Source: Dyella_B sp035508595 (lineage in GTDB: Bacteria > Pseudomonadota > Gammaproteobacteria > Xanthomonadales > Rhodanobacteraceae). Taken from it: a stretch of DNA of 14,621 bases. Positions 1-6,167 of the stretch are shown piece after piece. Location: positions 1 to 14,621 of the forward strand of contig DATJMR010000115.1 of assembly GCA_035508595.1 (NCBI GenBank). The letters are read 5' to 3'. The notes beneath the pieces were generated by a model. That model saw nothing but the letters and a program-made list of their open reading frames with translations, made no database searches and was not told where the DNA came from. The translations under genes and the position numbers were made by a program. The first letter of the stretch is position 1. Each line of letters begins with the position of its first letter.

Positions 1-80
1 GCCGACATGGCAGGCATGCCGGTCAGGGCACCGGCGCACAGCAACATCGCAGCCGTCGTTCCGAACGTACGCTTACTCAT
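1..80 (-). CDS. Secreted protein, N-terminal fragment (runs off the left edge)
   Basis: Only the first 26 codons are visible, reading leftward from an ATG at 80. A GGAG ribosome binding site lies six bases upstream (87-90). The peptide begins MSKRTFGTTAAMLLCAGALT: a basic start (K3, R4), a hydrophobic core and then a small-residue stretch ending MPAMSA, which is a typical Sec signal peptide with a possible signal peptidase I site near residue 26. The mature protein lies outside the window, so no function can be given. The gene is divergent from the universal stress protein gene, with 259 bases between the two start codons. Confidence 0.75.
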   Translation of the reverse strand, partial: MSKRTFGTTAAMLLCAGALTGMPAMS

Positions 81-143
81 AAGGGTCTCCTTACGCATGG
101 GCGTGGCTGGTCCACGCCGTAGGCCAAGTGTCGGCGTGGCGAA

Positions 144-178
144 CTGAACATTTCGCCAAGGGCGCCAAGGGCGTTCAG
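144..178. repeat. Inverted repeat enclosing a tandem 9-mer in the divergent intergenic region
   Basis: CTGAAC (144-149) and GTTCAG (173-178) form a 6-bp inverted repeat. Between them CGCCAAGGG occurs twice in tandem (154-162 and 163-171). The element sits in the 259-base gap between the divergent secreted-protein and universal-stress-protein genes, so it could be an operator or leader structure. No promoter in this gap is strong enough to call. Functional meaning is unproven. Confidence 0.35.
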
Positions 179-339
179 GATTGGCAAATGGATGTGATGC
201 CACCGTTTACGGACGCCCTGCACCGTTCTGCCTAGACGGCGGGATCAAGCCTCCTGTTGTTTCTTATTGCTTGATGATTAACTAACAAGGCGCCGCGCAC
301 ACTCAATCGCGGCACGAGCGCTGTGCTAATGGAGGAAAC

Positions 340-756
340 ATGCCCAAGTATTCGCTCGTCGGTTACGACAGCTCCGAAAGTTCGCAGCGCGCTTTCCGTT
401 TCGCCATGGACATCGCAAGAGCCTGCAGCGGGCGGGTGCGGGTGGTTTCCGTGTTGCAGGTCACCCAGGGGGGAGCCGATGCCTGCGCCCTCATGATGAC
501 CGATTCGGCCGCCGAACGAACCCGAGAACTGCAGCAGGAACTGCGCCATCTCGCGCCCGATGTCGACGCTCTCGTCGACCTGGAAATCACCCACGGGAGT
601 CCGGGCGATGCGCTGCTCACCCAGGTCCGGCAACACCCTATCGACCATATCGTGATCGGGCATACCGCACGCGGCGCTCTGGGTCGCTGGCTATTGGGCT
701 CGGTATCCGAGGACGTGCTGGCCGGCGCCCACGTGCCGGTCACCGTCGTCCGGTAG
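340..756 (+). CDS. Universal stress protein, UspA family
   Basis: This 138-residue, single-domain Usp protein is probably cytosolic and is probably a dimeric, nucleotide-binding stress-tolerance factor. The N-terminal strand VGYDSSESS with Asp10 and the C-terminal loop before WLLGS (residues 117-121) followed by the HVPVTVVR strand are typical of the family. The family nucleotide-loop pattern G-x2-G-x9-G-S/T is present as G107-H-T-A110 ... G120-S121. The second glycine is therefore alanine, which may weaken ATP binding. Length is normal for a single-domain Usp (about 140). The ATG at 340 is supported by GGAGG at 331-335. It is followed after 114 bases by the ferritin-like gene on the same strand; co-transcription is possible but the gap carries its own dyad. 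Confidence 0.9.
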   Translation: MPKYSLVGYDSSESSQRAFRFAMDIARACSGRVRVVSVLQVTQGGADACALMMTDSAAERTRELQQELRHLAPDVDALVDLEITHGSPGDALLTQVRQHPIDHIVIGHTARGALGRWLLGSVSEDVLAGAHVPVTVVR

Positions 757-825
757 GCGGCCGTAGGCGTCATCAGGTCGGCTTGTATTAATCCGAACTA
801 TCGTTCACCGTTTATCCTGTTGTCC

Positions 826-844
826 CCGATCTGTCATAGATCGG
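826..844. promoter_or_regulatory. Perfect dyad upstream of the ferritin-like gene (operator or leader hairpin)
   Basis: CCGATCT (826-832) and AGATCGG (838-844) form a 7-bp perfect inverted repeat separated by five bases (GTCAT). It ends 26 bases before the GTG start of the di-iron protein. Size and symmetry fit a dimeric repressor site. It could equally form an RNA hairpin in the leader. I did not recognise it as a Fur, OxyR or other named box. Confidence 0.5.
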
Positions 845-870
845 ACGGCCTTTTGCACAGGAAACGCAAC

Positions 871-1692
871 GTGGACTACAACATCGTCCTGCCCTGGACT
901 CTGGAAAGTCTGAATTTTGCCGAGATCGACATGGCGCGTGTCCGGCACGACGAAAACCTCTTCATGCTGCTCTGCAGCGCATCTTTCGTGGAAAGCGGGT
1001 CGGACCTGTACACCCACAATTTGATCGAACATTTCGACGGCGACCTGGAGCTGCAGGGCTGGCTGCGCGAACACTGGGAGCACGAGGAGCTGCAGCACGG
1101 TCGCGCGCTGGCCGCCTATGTCCGCCACGTCTGGCCGGAATTCGACTGGGACGCCGGCTTCCGGACGTTCTGGAACGACTACGGTGCGTTATGCACCAAC
1201 GAGCAGCTCGAACCCTCGCGCGGTCTCGAACTGGCGGCGCGGTGCGTGGTGGAAACCGGCACCGCAAGCCTCTATCGCGCCTTGAACGACATCGTCGACG
1301 AGCCGGTGCTCAAGCAACTGACCAACCACATCAAGAGCGACGAAGTGCGTCATTACAAGCACTTTTATCAGCATTTCCAGCGCTACCGCGAGCAGGAGCG
1401 GCTAGGTCGCTACAAGGTGTTTCGTGCGGTTTTGCGTCGCGTCAACGAAATTCGGAACGAAGACAGCGATATCGCGCTGCGCCATGTGTTCAACCAGTGC
1501 TACCCGCAATACAAAGACGACAAGGCGCAGTTTCAGAAAGTAACGGGCCCCGCCCAGGCGCTGCTGCGTCGGCACATCCCGGCTGAGATGACAGTGAAGA
1601 TGCTGCTCAAACCGCTCGATCTGCCTGCTCGTCTGCAGCAGGTGGTGGAAAAGCCCCTGGCACGAATCAGCGAAAAACTCTTTCTGCAGTGA
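871..1692 (+). CDS. Ferritin-like di-iron carboxylate protein
   Basis: This 273-residue helical protein carries a complete di-iron ligand set. Numbered from the GTG start, the ligands are Glu41, Glu73-x2-His76 (in EELQH), Glu128 and Glu158-x2-His161 (in SDEVRH), i.e. E ... ExxH ... E ... ExxH, as in the ferritin/ribonucleotide-reductase-like superfamily. At 273 residues it is much longer than a 24-mer ferritin or bacterioferritin (about 160), so a di-iron oxidase or desaturase-like enzyme is as likely as iron storage. The substrate cannot be told from sequence. The GTG at 871 is preferred over the in-frame TTG at 820 because AGGAAA (859-864) sits in front of it and the N-terminus then starts MDYNIVLPWTLESL. 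The C-terminal ~80 residues are basic and helical. It converges on the zinc-ribbon gene, with nine bases between the two stop codons. Confidence 0.82.
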   Translation: MDYNIVLPWTLESLNFAEIDMARVRHDENLFMLLCSASFVESGSDLYTHNLIEHFDGDLELQGWLREHWEHEELQHGRALAAYVRHVWPEFDWDAGFRTFWNDYGALCTNEQLEPSRGLELAARCVVETGTASLYRALNDIVDEPVLKQLTNHIKSDEVRHYKHFYQHFQRYREQERLGRYKVFRAVLRRVNEIRNEDSDIALRHVFNQCYPQYKDDKAQFQKVTGPAQALLRRHIPAEMTVKMLLKPLDLPARLQQVVEKPLARISEKLFLQ

Positions 1693-1701
1693 CGAAGGCG
1701 T

Positions 1702-1980
1702 TCAACGCGAAGCCGTTTCTTCCGTCTCGCGTTCTTGGTGCTCATCGTATTGGGCAGGTTCGGGCCAGTGATACCAATCCTGGTGTAGCGAGAATCGCCG
1801 GCATGCCAGGCATGCCGTGATTTCCCATCGGTATCCGCATCCCGGACAAACGCCGCCGGTCCAAAACGTATTCCACGACGTACCGCAACCGCCCATGCGG
1901 CCCGAACAAAGCCAGCGGCTTGTCGCCAGCGGACGCCAACTGCATTGAGGGCAGTAGATTTCCGGCTCGCGCATTTGCAT
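1702..1980 (-). CDS. Small eight-cysteine, zinc-ribbon-like protein of unknown function
   Basis: This 92-residue protein has cysteines in four pairs: C10-P-Q-C13, C25-x6-C32, C45-P-G-C48 and C57-L-A-C60. The spacing suggests two zinc-ribbon sites. It is rich in Trp, with a C-terminal HQDWYHWP segment and then an acidic polar tail. There is no signal peptide or membrane segment, so it is probably cytosolic. The ATG at 1980 lies six bases after the TAA of the DUF6491 lipoprotein gene, with no good Shine-Dalgarno, which suggests translational coupling. A second ATG at 1974 is an alternative start. Function unknown; DNA, RNA or protein binding are all possible for such ribbons. Confidence 0.72.
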   Translation of the reverse strand: MQMREPEIYCPQCSWRPLATSRWLCSGRMGGCGTSWNTFWTGGVCPGCGYRWEITACLACRRFSLHQDWYHWPEPAQYDEHQERETEETASR

Positions 1981-1986
1981 TTGGCT

Positions 1987-2460
1987 TTAGCTGCCACTGC
2001 CTGGCGGCGGCGCGGCGCCCGAATCGGTGCGCGGCACGCTGTCGACGTGGCGCTGGCTTTCTTGCTCCAACTTCAACTGCGCCAGATTCACCGGACGAAT
2101 TTGCTTGATAGTGCATGGCACATACGGACGCCCTGTCAGCACCTTGTCGAAACCCGACTGCACGGTACTGGCGAAACTGGTCAAGCCGATCGCATTGGTA
2201 AACGTGAGGTTGCTGCAAGGCCACAGGTCAAGCAGATACGCTTTGTTGGGCAGGGTGTAGACCACCAACTGGCTGTCGCTGAGCGGCTCCCAGGAGTAGA
2301 TCTGCTGGCCCATGATCAAACGGAAACTGCGCACCGGCGCGCCCGCCGCGGCGCTGTACGCCTGTTGGCGCTGTTGCATGCGTTGTGCGTAGGGGACGCT
2401 CGAACACGCCGCCAGCAGCGCGCCGATGAGCGCAAGAACCAGAATCTGCATTTTCCACAT
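1987..2460 (-). CDS. DUF6491 family lipoprotein
   Basis: A 157-residue lipoprotein. The signal peptide MWKMQILVLALIGALLAAC ends in a lipobox (LAAC) with Cys19 as the lipidated residue, and Ser20-Ser21 after it favour export to the outer membrane. The body has the features I associate with DUF6491 of Xanthomonadales: GAPVRSFR (40-47), a Trp-Glu-Pro-Leu motif (57-60), PNKAYLLDL (71-79), AIGLTS (90-95), GFDKVL (103-108) and CTIKQIRPV (116-124). Cys82 and Cys116 could form a disulfide. The tail is polar and Pro/Gly rich. The start at 2460 is chosen over an upstream ATG at 2487 because AAGGAG lies ten bases before it and the lipoprotein signal begins there. It is third in the leftward cluster. Role unknown. 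Confidence 0.85.
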   Translation of the reverse strand: MWKMQILVLALIGALLAACSSVPYAQRMQQRQQAYSAAAGAPVRSFRLIMGQQIYSWEPLSDSQLVVYTLPNKAYLLDLWPCSNLTFTNAIGLTSFASTVQSGFDKVLTGRPYVPCTIKQIRPVNLAQLKLEQESQRHVDSVPRTDSGAAPPPGSGS

Positions 2461-2532
2461 GACGCCTGCACTCCTTAACTGAGCCATACGCCGTTAACGC
2501 ACCACGTTGCGGCCAGTGCACCGTCGCGGCGC

Positions 2533-3267
2533 TTATTTCTTCCCGACCTGCTCCCATTTCGACGGGTCGTAGCCACCCACTTCGAACAGCAGTGTCTGCT
2601 TGCCGCCATCCTGCATTTCCACATCCATGGTGATGCGCTTGGTTTTCTGCATGGCGTCGATAAACGCCTTGTCGTCGCGAATGAAGATCGCCGGCTCGCC
2701 CGTGGTCGGCAGGAAGGCACGCAGCGGATGCGGCTTGTCGTCGAACTTAGCCTGAATCGTGCAATTGCCCTTGCAGACGAAGCCGTGCCCGGTACCGAAC
2801 AAGAACACGCTCTGCCCCCACTTGGTGTGGCGGCGCAGCACCAGTCGTACGGCACGGTCGCCAGTGGGGTGCGTGCTATACAAACTGGCGGTGGATTGCG
2901 TACCGCCCTCCATCGGGCCGACTTGGTACGTCCACAATGCGGTAAGGCGACGCGTCTCGCTGGTTTCCTTCCAGCGCTTCTCGACGTCGGGCAGCGTCTG
3001 CTGCACTTCCTTCGCCGCGTCGCTGGTGGGGAATTGTTTGACGATGGTCTCGCCGAGCTGGCTGGCCATCTCGTCGTTCTTCATTTGCAACAACTGACGA
3101 TAGGTGGTCAATTCCTGGTTCGCTTCGTCGGCCATTTGCTGCGCCTGAGCTTTGGCGGCGTCTGCTTGCGACGGCGTGTTTTGGTCCTGCTGCGAGCAGG
3201 CGGCAAGTGCAAGCCAACCGCACGCCGCGGTCAAAACGAAAGCATGACGAAAAAGCGAACGGATCAT
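2533..3267 (-). CDS. Hypothetical lipoprotein with coiled coil and C-terminal beta domain
   Basis: A 244-residue protein with a lipoprotein signal peptide (MIRSLFRHAFVLTAACGWLA, lipobox LAAC, lipidated Cys24). A Gln/Ala/Glu-rich stretch, about residues 32-105, looks like coiled-coil helix. The C-terminal half (about 108-240) is predicted beta-rich, with LWTYQVGPMEGG, RLVLRRHTKWGQS, GFVCKGNC (Cys165 and Cys169, a possible disulfide), TTGEPAIFIRDDKAF and FEVGGYDPSKW. I recognise no named family with confidence. The start at 3267 is preferred over an ATG at 3324: it begins the signal peptide and has AGGGG upstream. The 60-base spacer to the LytTR gene holds an inverted repeat that could hide this ribosome binding site. 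It is probably the second gene of the leftward operon. Confidence 0.85.
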   Translation of the reverse strand: MIRSLFRHAFVLTAACGWLALAACSQQDQNTPSQADAAKAQAQQMADEANQELTTYRQLLQMKNDEMASQLGETIVKQFPTSDAAKEVQQTLPDVEKRWKETSETRRLTALWTYQVGPMEGGTQSTASLYSTHPTGDRAVRLVLRRHTKWGQSVFLFGTGHGFVCKGNCTIQAKFDDKPHPLRAFLPTTGEPAIFIRDDKAFIDAMQKTKRITMDVEMQDGGKQTLLFEVGGYDPSKWEQVGKK

Positions 3268-3268
3268 G

Positions 3269-3326
3269 GGTTGCGCCCCTGAATGACAGGTCGCTAGCTT
3301 GGAACGAGCCGTTGGCTGGCGCAACC
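3269..3326 (-). promoter_or_regulatory. Stop-to-start inverted repeat between the LytTR gene and the lipoprotein gene
   Basis: On the coding (minus) strand, GGTTGCGCC begins one base after the LytTR TAA (3326 to 3318). Its exact complement GGCGCAACC (3277 to 3269) ends one base before the lipoprotein ATG. The 9-bp stem encloses about 40 bases and partly covers the AGGGG ribosome binding site. A ribosome terminating at the upstream stop codon could open it, so it is a candidate for translational coupling. No U-tract follows, so it is not a classic terminator. Confidence 0.5.
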
Positions 3327-3327
3327 G

Positions 3328-4200
3328 TTACGCGGCCGCCGATTGCCCAAAGCGGTCCCGCAGCGCGGCGCGGTAGCGTCGGCTACAGGGGATCGTCACG
3401 CCATCGCGCATCAAAAGGCGGGCGTCGCCGGTATCCAAAGGTTCGATTTCGGCCAGAAAGTCCAGATTCACCACGTAGCTGCGATGGACGCGCACGAAAC
3501 GCTGCGCGTCCAGCCGCGCTTCGATACCCGCCATGGTGACGCGCAGAGGATAATCGCGACCGCGCACATGCAGGTTCACATAATTGCCGGAGGCCTGCAG
3601 CCACTCGATCTCACGCGCGCAAAGCAGAAACTCCTTGCCGAGTTTGCGCACCAGAAAACGCTCGGGCTGTTCGATGGACTCCACCGGCGGCCCGACATCC
3701 GGCTCGTCGAGCAAACGCGCTTCGCCCTGAAAGCGCATTACCCACAATCGATACAACCCGATGCCCGCCAGTATCCAGAAATACGAGCGCACGTCTTTGA
3801 GGTATTCGTAGCCGAAATCCGTCCACCATGAGCCGAATTGGTAATGATGACCGGCTATCGCGTAGACGAGTTTGCGAATGGCCACCATGCTTACCACGTG
3901 GACCAGACTGAACAGCACGCTGTAAGCAACATGCCTGGGCAGATTCCGCTGCCAGGTTTCGAAACGAATGGGCCAGCGCCGCGATGCCCACACCAAGGCG
4001 GGTATCAACGCCAACACGGTGATGCCGCTGCTCGCTTCCCACGTCCACGGTTGCCAGGGTGGCAAGTCCGGATGATCCATCATCGAGACCACGCCGTTGA
4101 AGAGCGTGTTGACGACAAAGAAGGCCGGCCAGAACCCAATCTCGAACGATCGTCGCCAGCGCTGAAAGCTCTCGAAGGTGAAGCCTTGATATATCTCCAT
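3328..4200 (-). CDS. Membrane-anchored LytTR-family transcriptional regulator
   Basis: A 290-residue regulator with four predicted transmembrane helices (about 21-39, 57-73, 90-112 and 138-155) followed by a C-terminal LytTR DNA-binding domain (about 181-285). LytTR features visible are EIEWLQASGNYVNL (198-211), the FVRVHRSYVVNL segment (235-246) and the final strands with RLLMRDGVTIPCSRRYR (261-277). There is no receiver domain, so it is not a classical two-component response regulator; the membrane part probably senses the signal or binds an inhibitor. The first in-frame start after a stop is ATG 4200. No Shine-Dalgarno is seen. A TAGAAT hexamer (minus strand, 4212 to 4207) ends only six bases upstream, so a leaderless mRNA is possible. 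It is divergent from the MFS gene and probably heads the leftward operon. Confidence 0.88.
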   Translation of the reverse strand: MEIYQGFTFESFQRWRRSFEIGFWPAFFVVNTLFNGVVSMMDHPDLPPWQPWTWEASSGITVLALIPALVWASRRWPIRFETWQRNLPRHVAYSVLFSLVHVVSMVAIRKLVYAIAGHHYQFGSWWTDFGYEYLKDVRSYFWILAGIGLYRLWVMRFQGEARLLDEPDVGPPVESIEQPERFLVRKLGKEFLLCAREIEWLQASGNYVNLHVRGRDYPLRVTMAGIEARLDAQRFVRVHRSYVVNLDFLAEIEPLDTGDARLLMRDGVTIPCSRRYRAALRDRFGQSAAA

Positions 4201-4238
4201 GGCGGGATTCTACATAGGGATGGGAGGGCGGGAATTGT

Positions 4239-4255
4239 CGTTCGGCCACGTTTCG
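4239..4255. promoter_or_regulatory. Direct CGTT-core repeat between the divergent LytTR and MFS genes
   Basis: CGTTCGG (4239-4245) and CGTTTCG (4249-4255) lie in the 144-base divergent gap and are exactly 10 bp apart. LytTR proteins such as AlgR bind direct repeats with a CGTT-like core. The usual period is about 21 bp, so this 10-bp period is not canonical. It is a weak candidate for autoregulation or control of the transporter. Confidence 0.25.
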
Positions 4256-4290
4256 CCTGCAGGACGGCCGTCAGCAATGAGTTCGCTGCT

Positions 4291-4320
4291 TTGCGCGATC
4301 TTTGTGCCTCCGGAGATAAT
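4291..4320 (+). promoter_or_regulatory. Candidate sigma-70 promoter of the MFS gene
   Basis: TTGCGC (4291-4296) and GATAAT (4315-4320) are separated by 18 bases. The -10 matches consensus at five of six positions and the -35 at four of six. Transcription would start near 4327, about 18 bases before the ATG and just before the AAGGA ribosome binding site (4334-4338). Confidence 0.45.
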
Positions 4321-4344
4321 GACGGCTTCGGACAAGGATCCCGC

Positions 4345-5589
4345 ATGTCACCCCCTTCCTCGCCGAGCTCGAAAGACTCGCTGCTCGACCACCGCGCCTA
4401 CGTCGCCTTCTGGTGCGCGCGTACGGCGTCGAGTTTTGGATTCCAAATGTTATCCGTGGCGGTGGGCTGGCAGATCTATGCCATCACCGGACGCGCTTTC
4501 GATCTGGGATTGATCGGCCTGGTGCAGTTCTTTCCCTCGGTATTGTTGGCGTTGCCTGCCGGACACCTTGCCGATCAGCTCGATCGGCGACGCATCGTGT
4601 TGATCGGGCAAATCGTGGAATGGACGGCGATCGTACTGTTGACGACGCTGACGCTGCTGCACGCGATCGACGAAGTAGGCATCTTGTTGCTGCTCTTTAC
4701 GATCAGCACCGCCAAGGCGTTCGAATCGCCGTCGATGCAGTCCATGGTGCCCGCACTGGTGCCGCCCGCGCTATTGCCACGTGCGATGGCTGTCAACGGT
4801 TCGGCCATGCAAGCGGCGATGATCATGGGACCGGCCTTGGGCGGCTTTCTTTACGTAGCGGGCCCTGGCGTCGTGTATGCGGCATCGGCCGTGCTGTATT
4901 TGATTTCCACGATCATGGTGTCGCAGCTGCGGTACGAGCAAGCGCCGCCCAAGCGCGAACCGGCCACACTGAAAACCTTGTTTGCCGGCGTGCATTTCAT
5001 CCGCGAACGGAAAGACATTCTCGGCGTGATTTCGCTGGATCTCTTTGCGGTACTGCTCGGCGGTGCCACGGCGTTGCTGCCCATCTTCGCCAAAGACATT
5101 CTGCACACCGGCCCGTGGGGCTTGGGCCTGCTGCGCGCCGCACCGGCCGTCGGCGCGTTGTTGATGTCGTTCTGGCTGGCGCGTCACAACATGGAACGCA
5201 ACGTGGGCAAGATCATGTTTGCGTCGGTAGCGGGTTTTGGCGTGGCGACCCTGGTGTTCGCCGTGTCAAACGTGATGTGGCTGTCGTTGCTCGCCCTGTT
5301 TTCGCTGGGTGCGTTCGACATGGTCAGCATGGTGATACGCGGATCGCTGGTGCAACTGGATACGCCCGACGCCATGCGCGGGCGCGTCAGTGCGGTCAAC
5401 GCGATTTTCATCAACACCTCCAACCAGCTCGGAGAATTCGAATCCGGCATGGTGGCGGCTTGGTTGGGAGCGGTCGGCTCTGCGGTGGTAGGCGGCATCG
5501 GGACGCTGGTAGTGGTGGGGTTGTGGATGGCCATGTTTCCGAGCCTGCGCCGACGCCAGCGATTGCATATGGGGTCTTCGTCGACCTAA
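4345..5589 (+). CDS. MFS transporter, EntS/MFS_3-like
   Basis: A 414-residue inner-membrane carrier with about 12 hydrophobic helices. The cytoplasmic loop 2-3 motif A is present as GHLADQLDRRR (73-83; compare G-x-L-A-D-r-x-G-r-r/k). PRAMAVNGSAMQAAMIMGPALGG follows (145-167), a pattern usual in the MFS_3 group that includes the enterobactin exporter EntS and many multidrug or siderophore exporters. The substrate cannot be assigned. The ATG at 4345 is chosen because AAGGA (4334-4338) is six bases away and the predicted protein then has normal MFS length; the much longer open frame upstream has no family support. It is divergent from the LytTR regulator, which may control it. Confidence 0.9.
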   Translation: MSPPSSPSSKDSLLDHRAYVAFWCARTASSFGFQMLSVAVGWQIYAITGRAFDLGLIGLVQFFPSVLLALPAGHLADQLDRRRIVLIGQIVEWTAIVLLTTLTLLHAIDEVGILLLLFTISTAKAFESPSMQSMVPALVPPALLPRAMAVNGSAMQAAMIMGPALGGFLYVAGPGVVYAASAVLYLISTIMVSQLRYEQAPPKREPATLKTLFAGVHFIRERKDILGVISLDLFAVLLGGATALLPIFAKDILHTGPWGLGLLRAAPAVGALLMSFWLARHNMERNVGKIMFASVAGFGVATLVFAVSNVMWLSLLALFSLGAFDMVSMVIRGSLVQLDTPDAMRGRVSAVNAIFINTSNQLGEFESGMVAAWLGAVGSAVVGGIGTLVVVGLWMAMFPSLRRRQRLHMGSSST

Positions 5590-5602
5590 ATCGCTTAACT
5601 TC

Positions 5603-5617
5603 GCCTGCCCGGCAGGC
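5603..5617 (+). terminator. Possible weak terminator after the MFS gene
   Basis: GCCTGCC (5603-5609), one base, then GGCAGGC (5611-5617) form a perfect GC-rich inverted repeat 13 bases after the MFS stop. It is followed by TTGCGCTTTC rather than a clean U-tract, so intrinsic termination would be weak. The location just behind the gene is the main support. Confidence 0.35.
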
Positions 5618-5742
5618 TTGCGCTTTCAAGGCGCTGGGCAAACGGAAGAAGCTATGGCTGAATGTCAACGCCCGGTTAACGTCCCACTCACGTCGCCGCT
5701 GGCAAGGTCAATAACCCGGAAAGCAAAGGAAGGAATATCGCC

Positions 5743-6057
5743 ATGAGCAGGCAAGCCGACATCGAACGCCGACTCGACCACCTTGGCAGCCGCATGCGCG
5801 AGTACGCGAACGGTACCGCCGATACGGCTGATGATCTGCTGTCCCGCGGCCGCCGCGCCGTCAGCCGGTTCAGCCACGGCGATGCCCGCAAACGCATCGC
5901 ACGCCGGGCGGAGGATCTGGCCGACGAGGCCAACTATCAGTATCGCCGCCTGCGCCGCCACGCCACGCGTCATCCGGTTGCCACGGCCGCCATCGTTGCC
6001 GGCACGGTCGGCGCTTTGTTTTTGCTGTTCCGTGCGTTGCGCAGCGACGAAGATTGA
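5743..6057 (+). CDS. DUF883-like (ElaB/YqjD-type) tail-anchored membrane protein
   Basis: A 104-residue protein. An amphipathic, highly charged helical segment (about 1-76) contains repeated Arg/Asp/Glu heptad-like patterns. It is followed by one hydrophobic helix (HPVATAAIVAGTVGALFLLF, about 77-96) and a short charged tail RALRSDED. This is the layout of the ElaB/YqjD/DUF883 family: C-tail-anchored inner-membrane proteins, some of which bind ribosomes in stationary phase in E. coli. The match is by architecture rather than by a diagnostic motif. The start is well supported by AAGGAA (5730-5735), seven bases before the ATG. The bidirectional terminator follows 68 bases after the stop. Confidence 0.75.
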   Translation: MSRQADIERRLDHLGSRMREYANGTADTADDLLSRGRRAVSRFSHGDARKRIARRAEDLADEANYQYRRLRRHATRHPVATAAIVAGTVGALFLLFRALRSDED

Positions 6058-6125
6058 CGAACAGGCGTGAGCGATTTCGGCGATGCGATGGCGTCGCCGG
6101 CAACGCCGTCGACCCGCCTTCTACG

Positions 6126-6153
6126 ACAAAGCCCGCCTTTCGGCGGGCTTTGT
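6126..6153. terminator. Strong bidirectional intrinsic terminator
   Basis: ACAAAGCCCGCC (6126-6137) and GGCGGGCTTTGT (6142-6153) form a perfect 12-bp stem with a TTTC tetraloop, GAAA on the other strand. The AAA/TTT flanks of the stem supply T-rich sequence in both directions, followed by GTTTG on the plus strand. It lies between the converging DUF883-like gene and aceE, 14 bases from the aceE stop, and should end both transcripts. Confidence 0.92.
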
Positions 6154-6167
6154 GTTTGACGTCACGA

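Noticed and set aside
271..285. FNR/ANR-box-like sequence TTGATGATTAACTAA upstream of the universal stress protein gene
   Set aside because: The left half matches TTGAT but the right half fits ATCAA at only three of five positions, and no clear promoter is placed around it.
3838..4344. Upstream extension of the MFS reading frame
   Set aside because: It is antisense to the LytTR gene, has no transporter features, and the ATG at 4345 has a good ribosome binding site.
4413..5714. A 433-codon frame overlapping the MFS gene on the same strand
   Set aside because: It is Arg/His/Ala-rich with no hydrophobic helices, while the other frame encodes a clear MFS protein.
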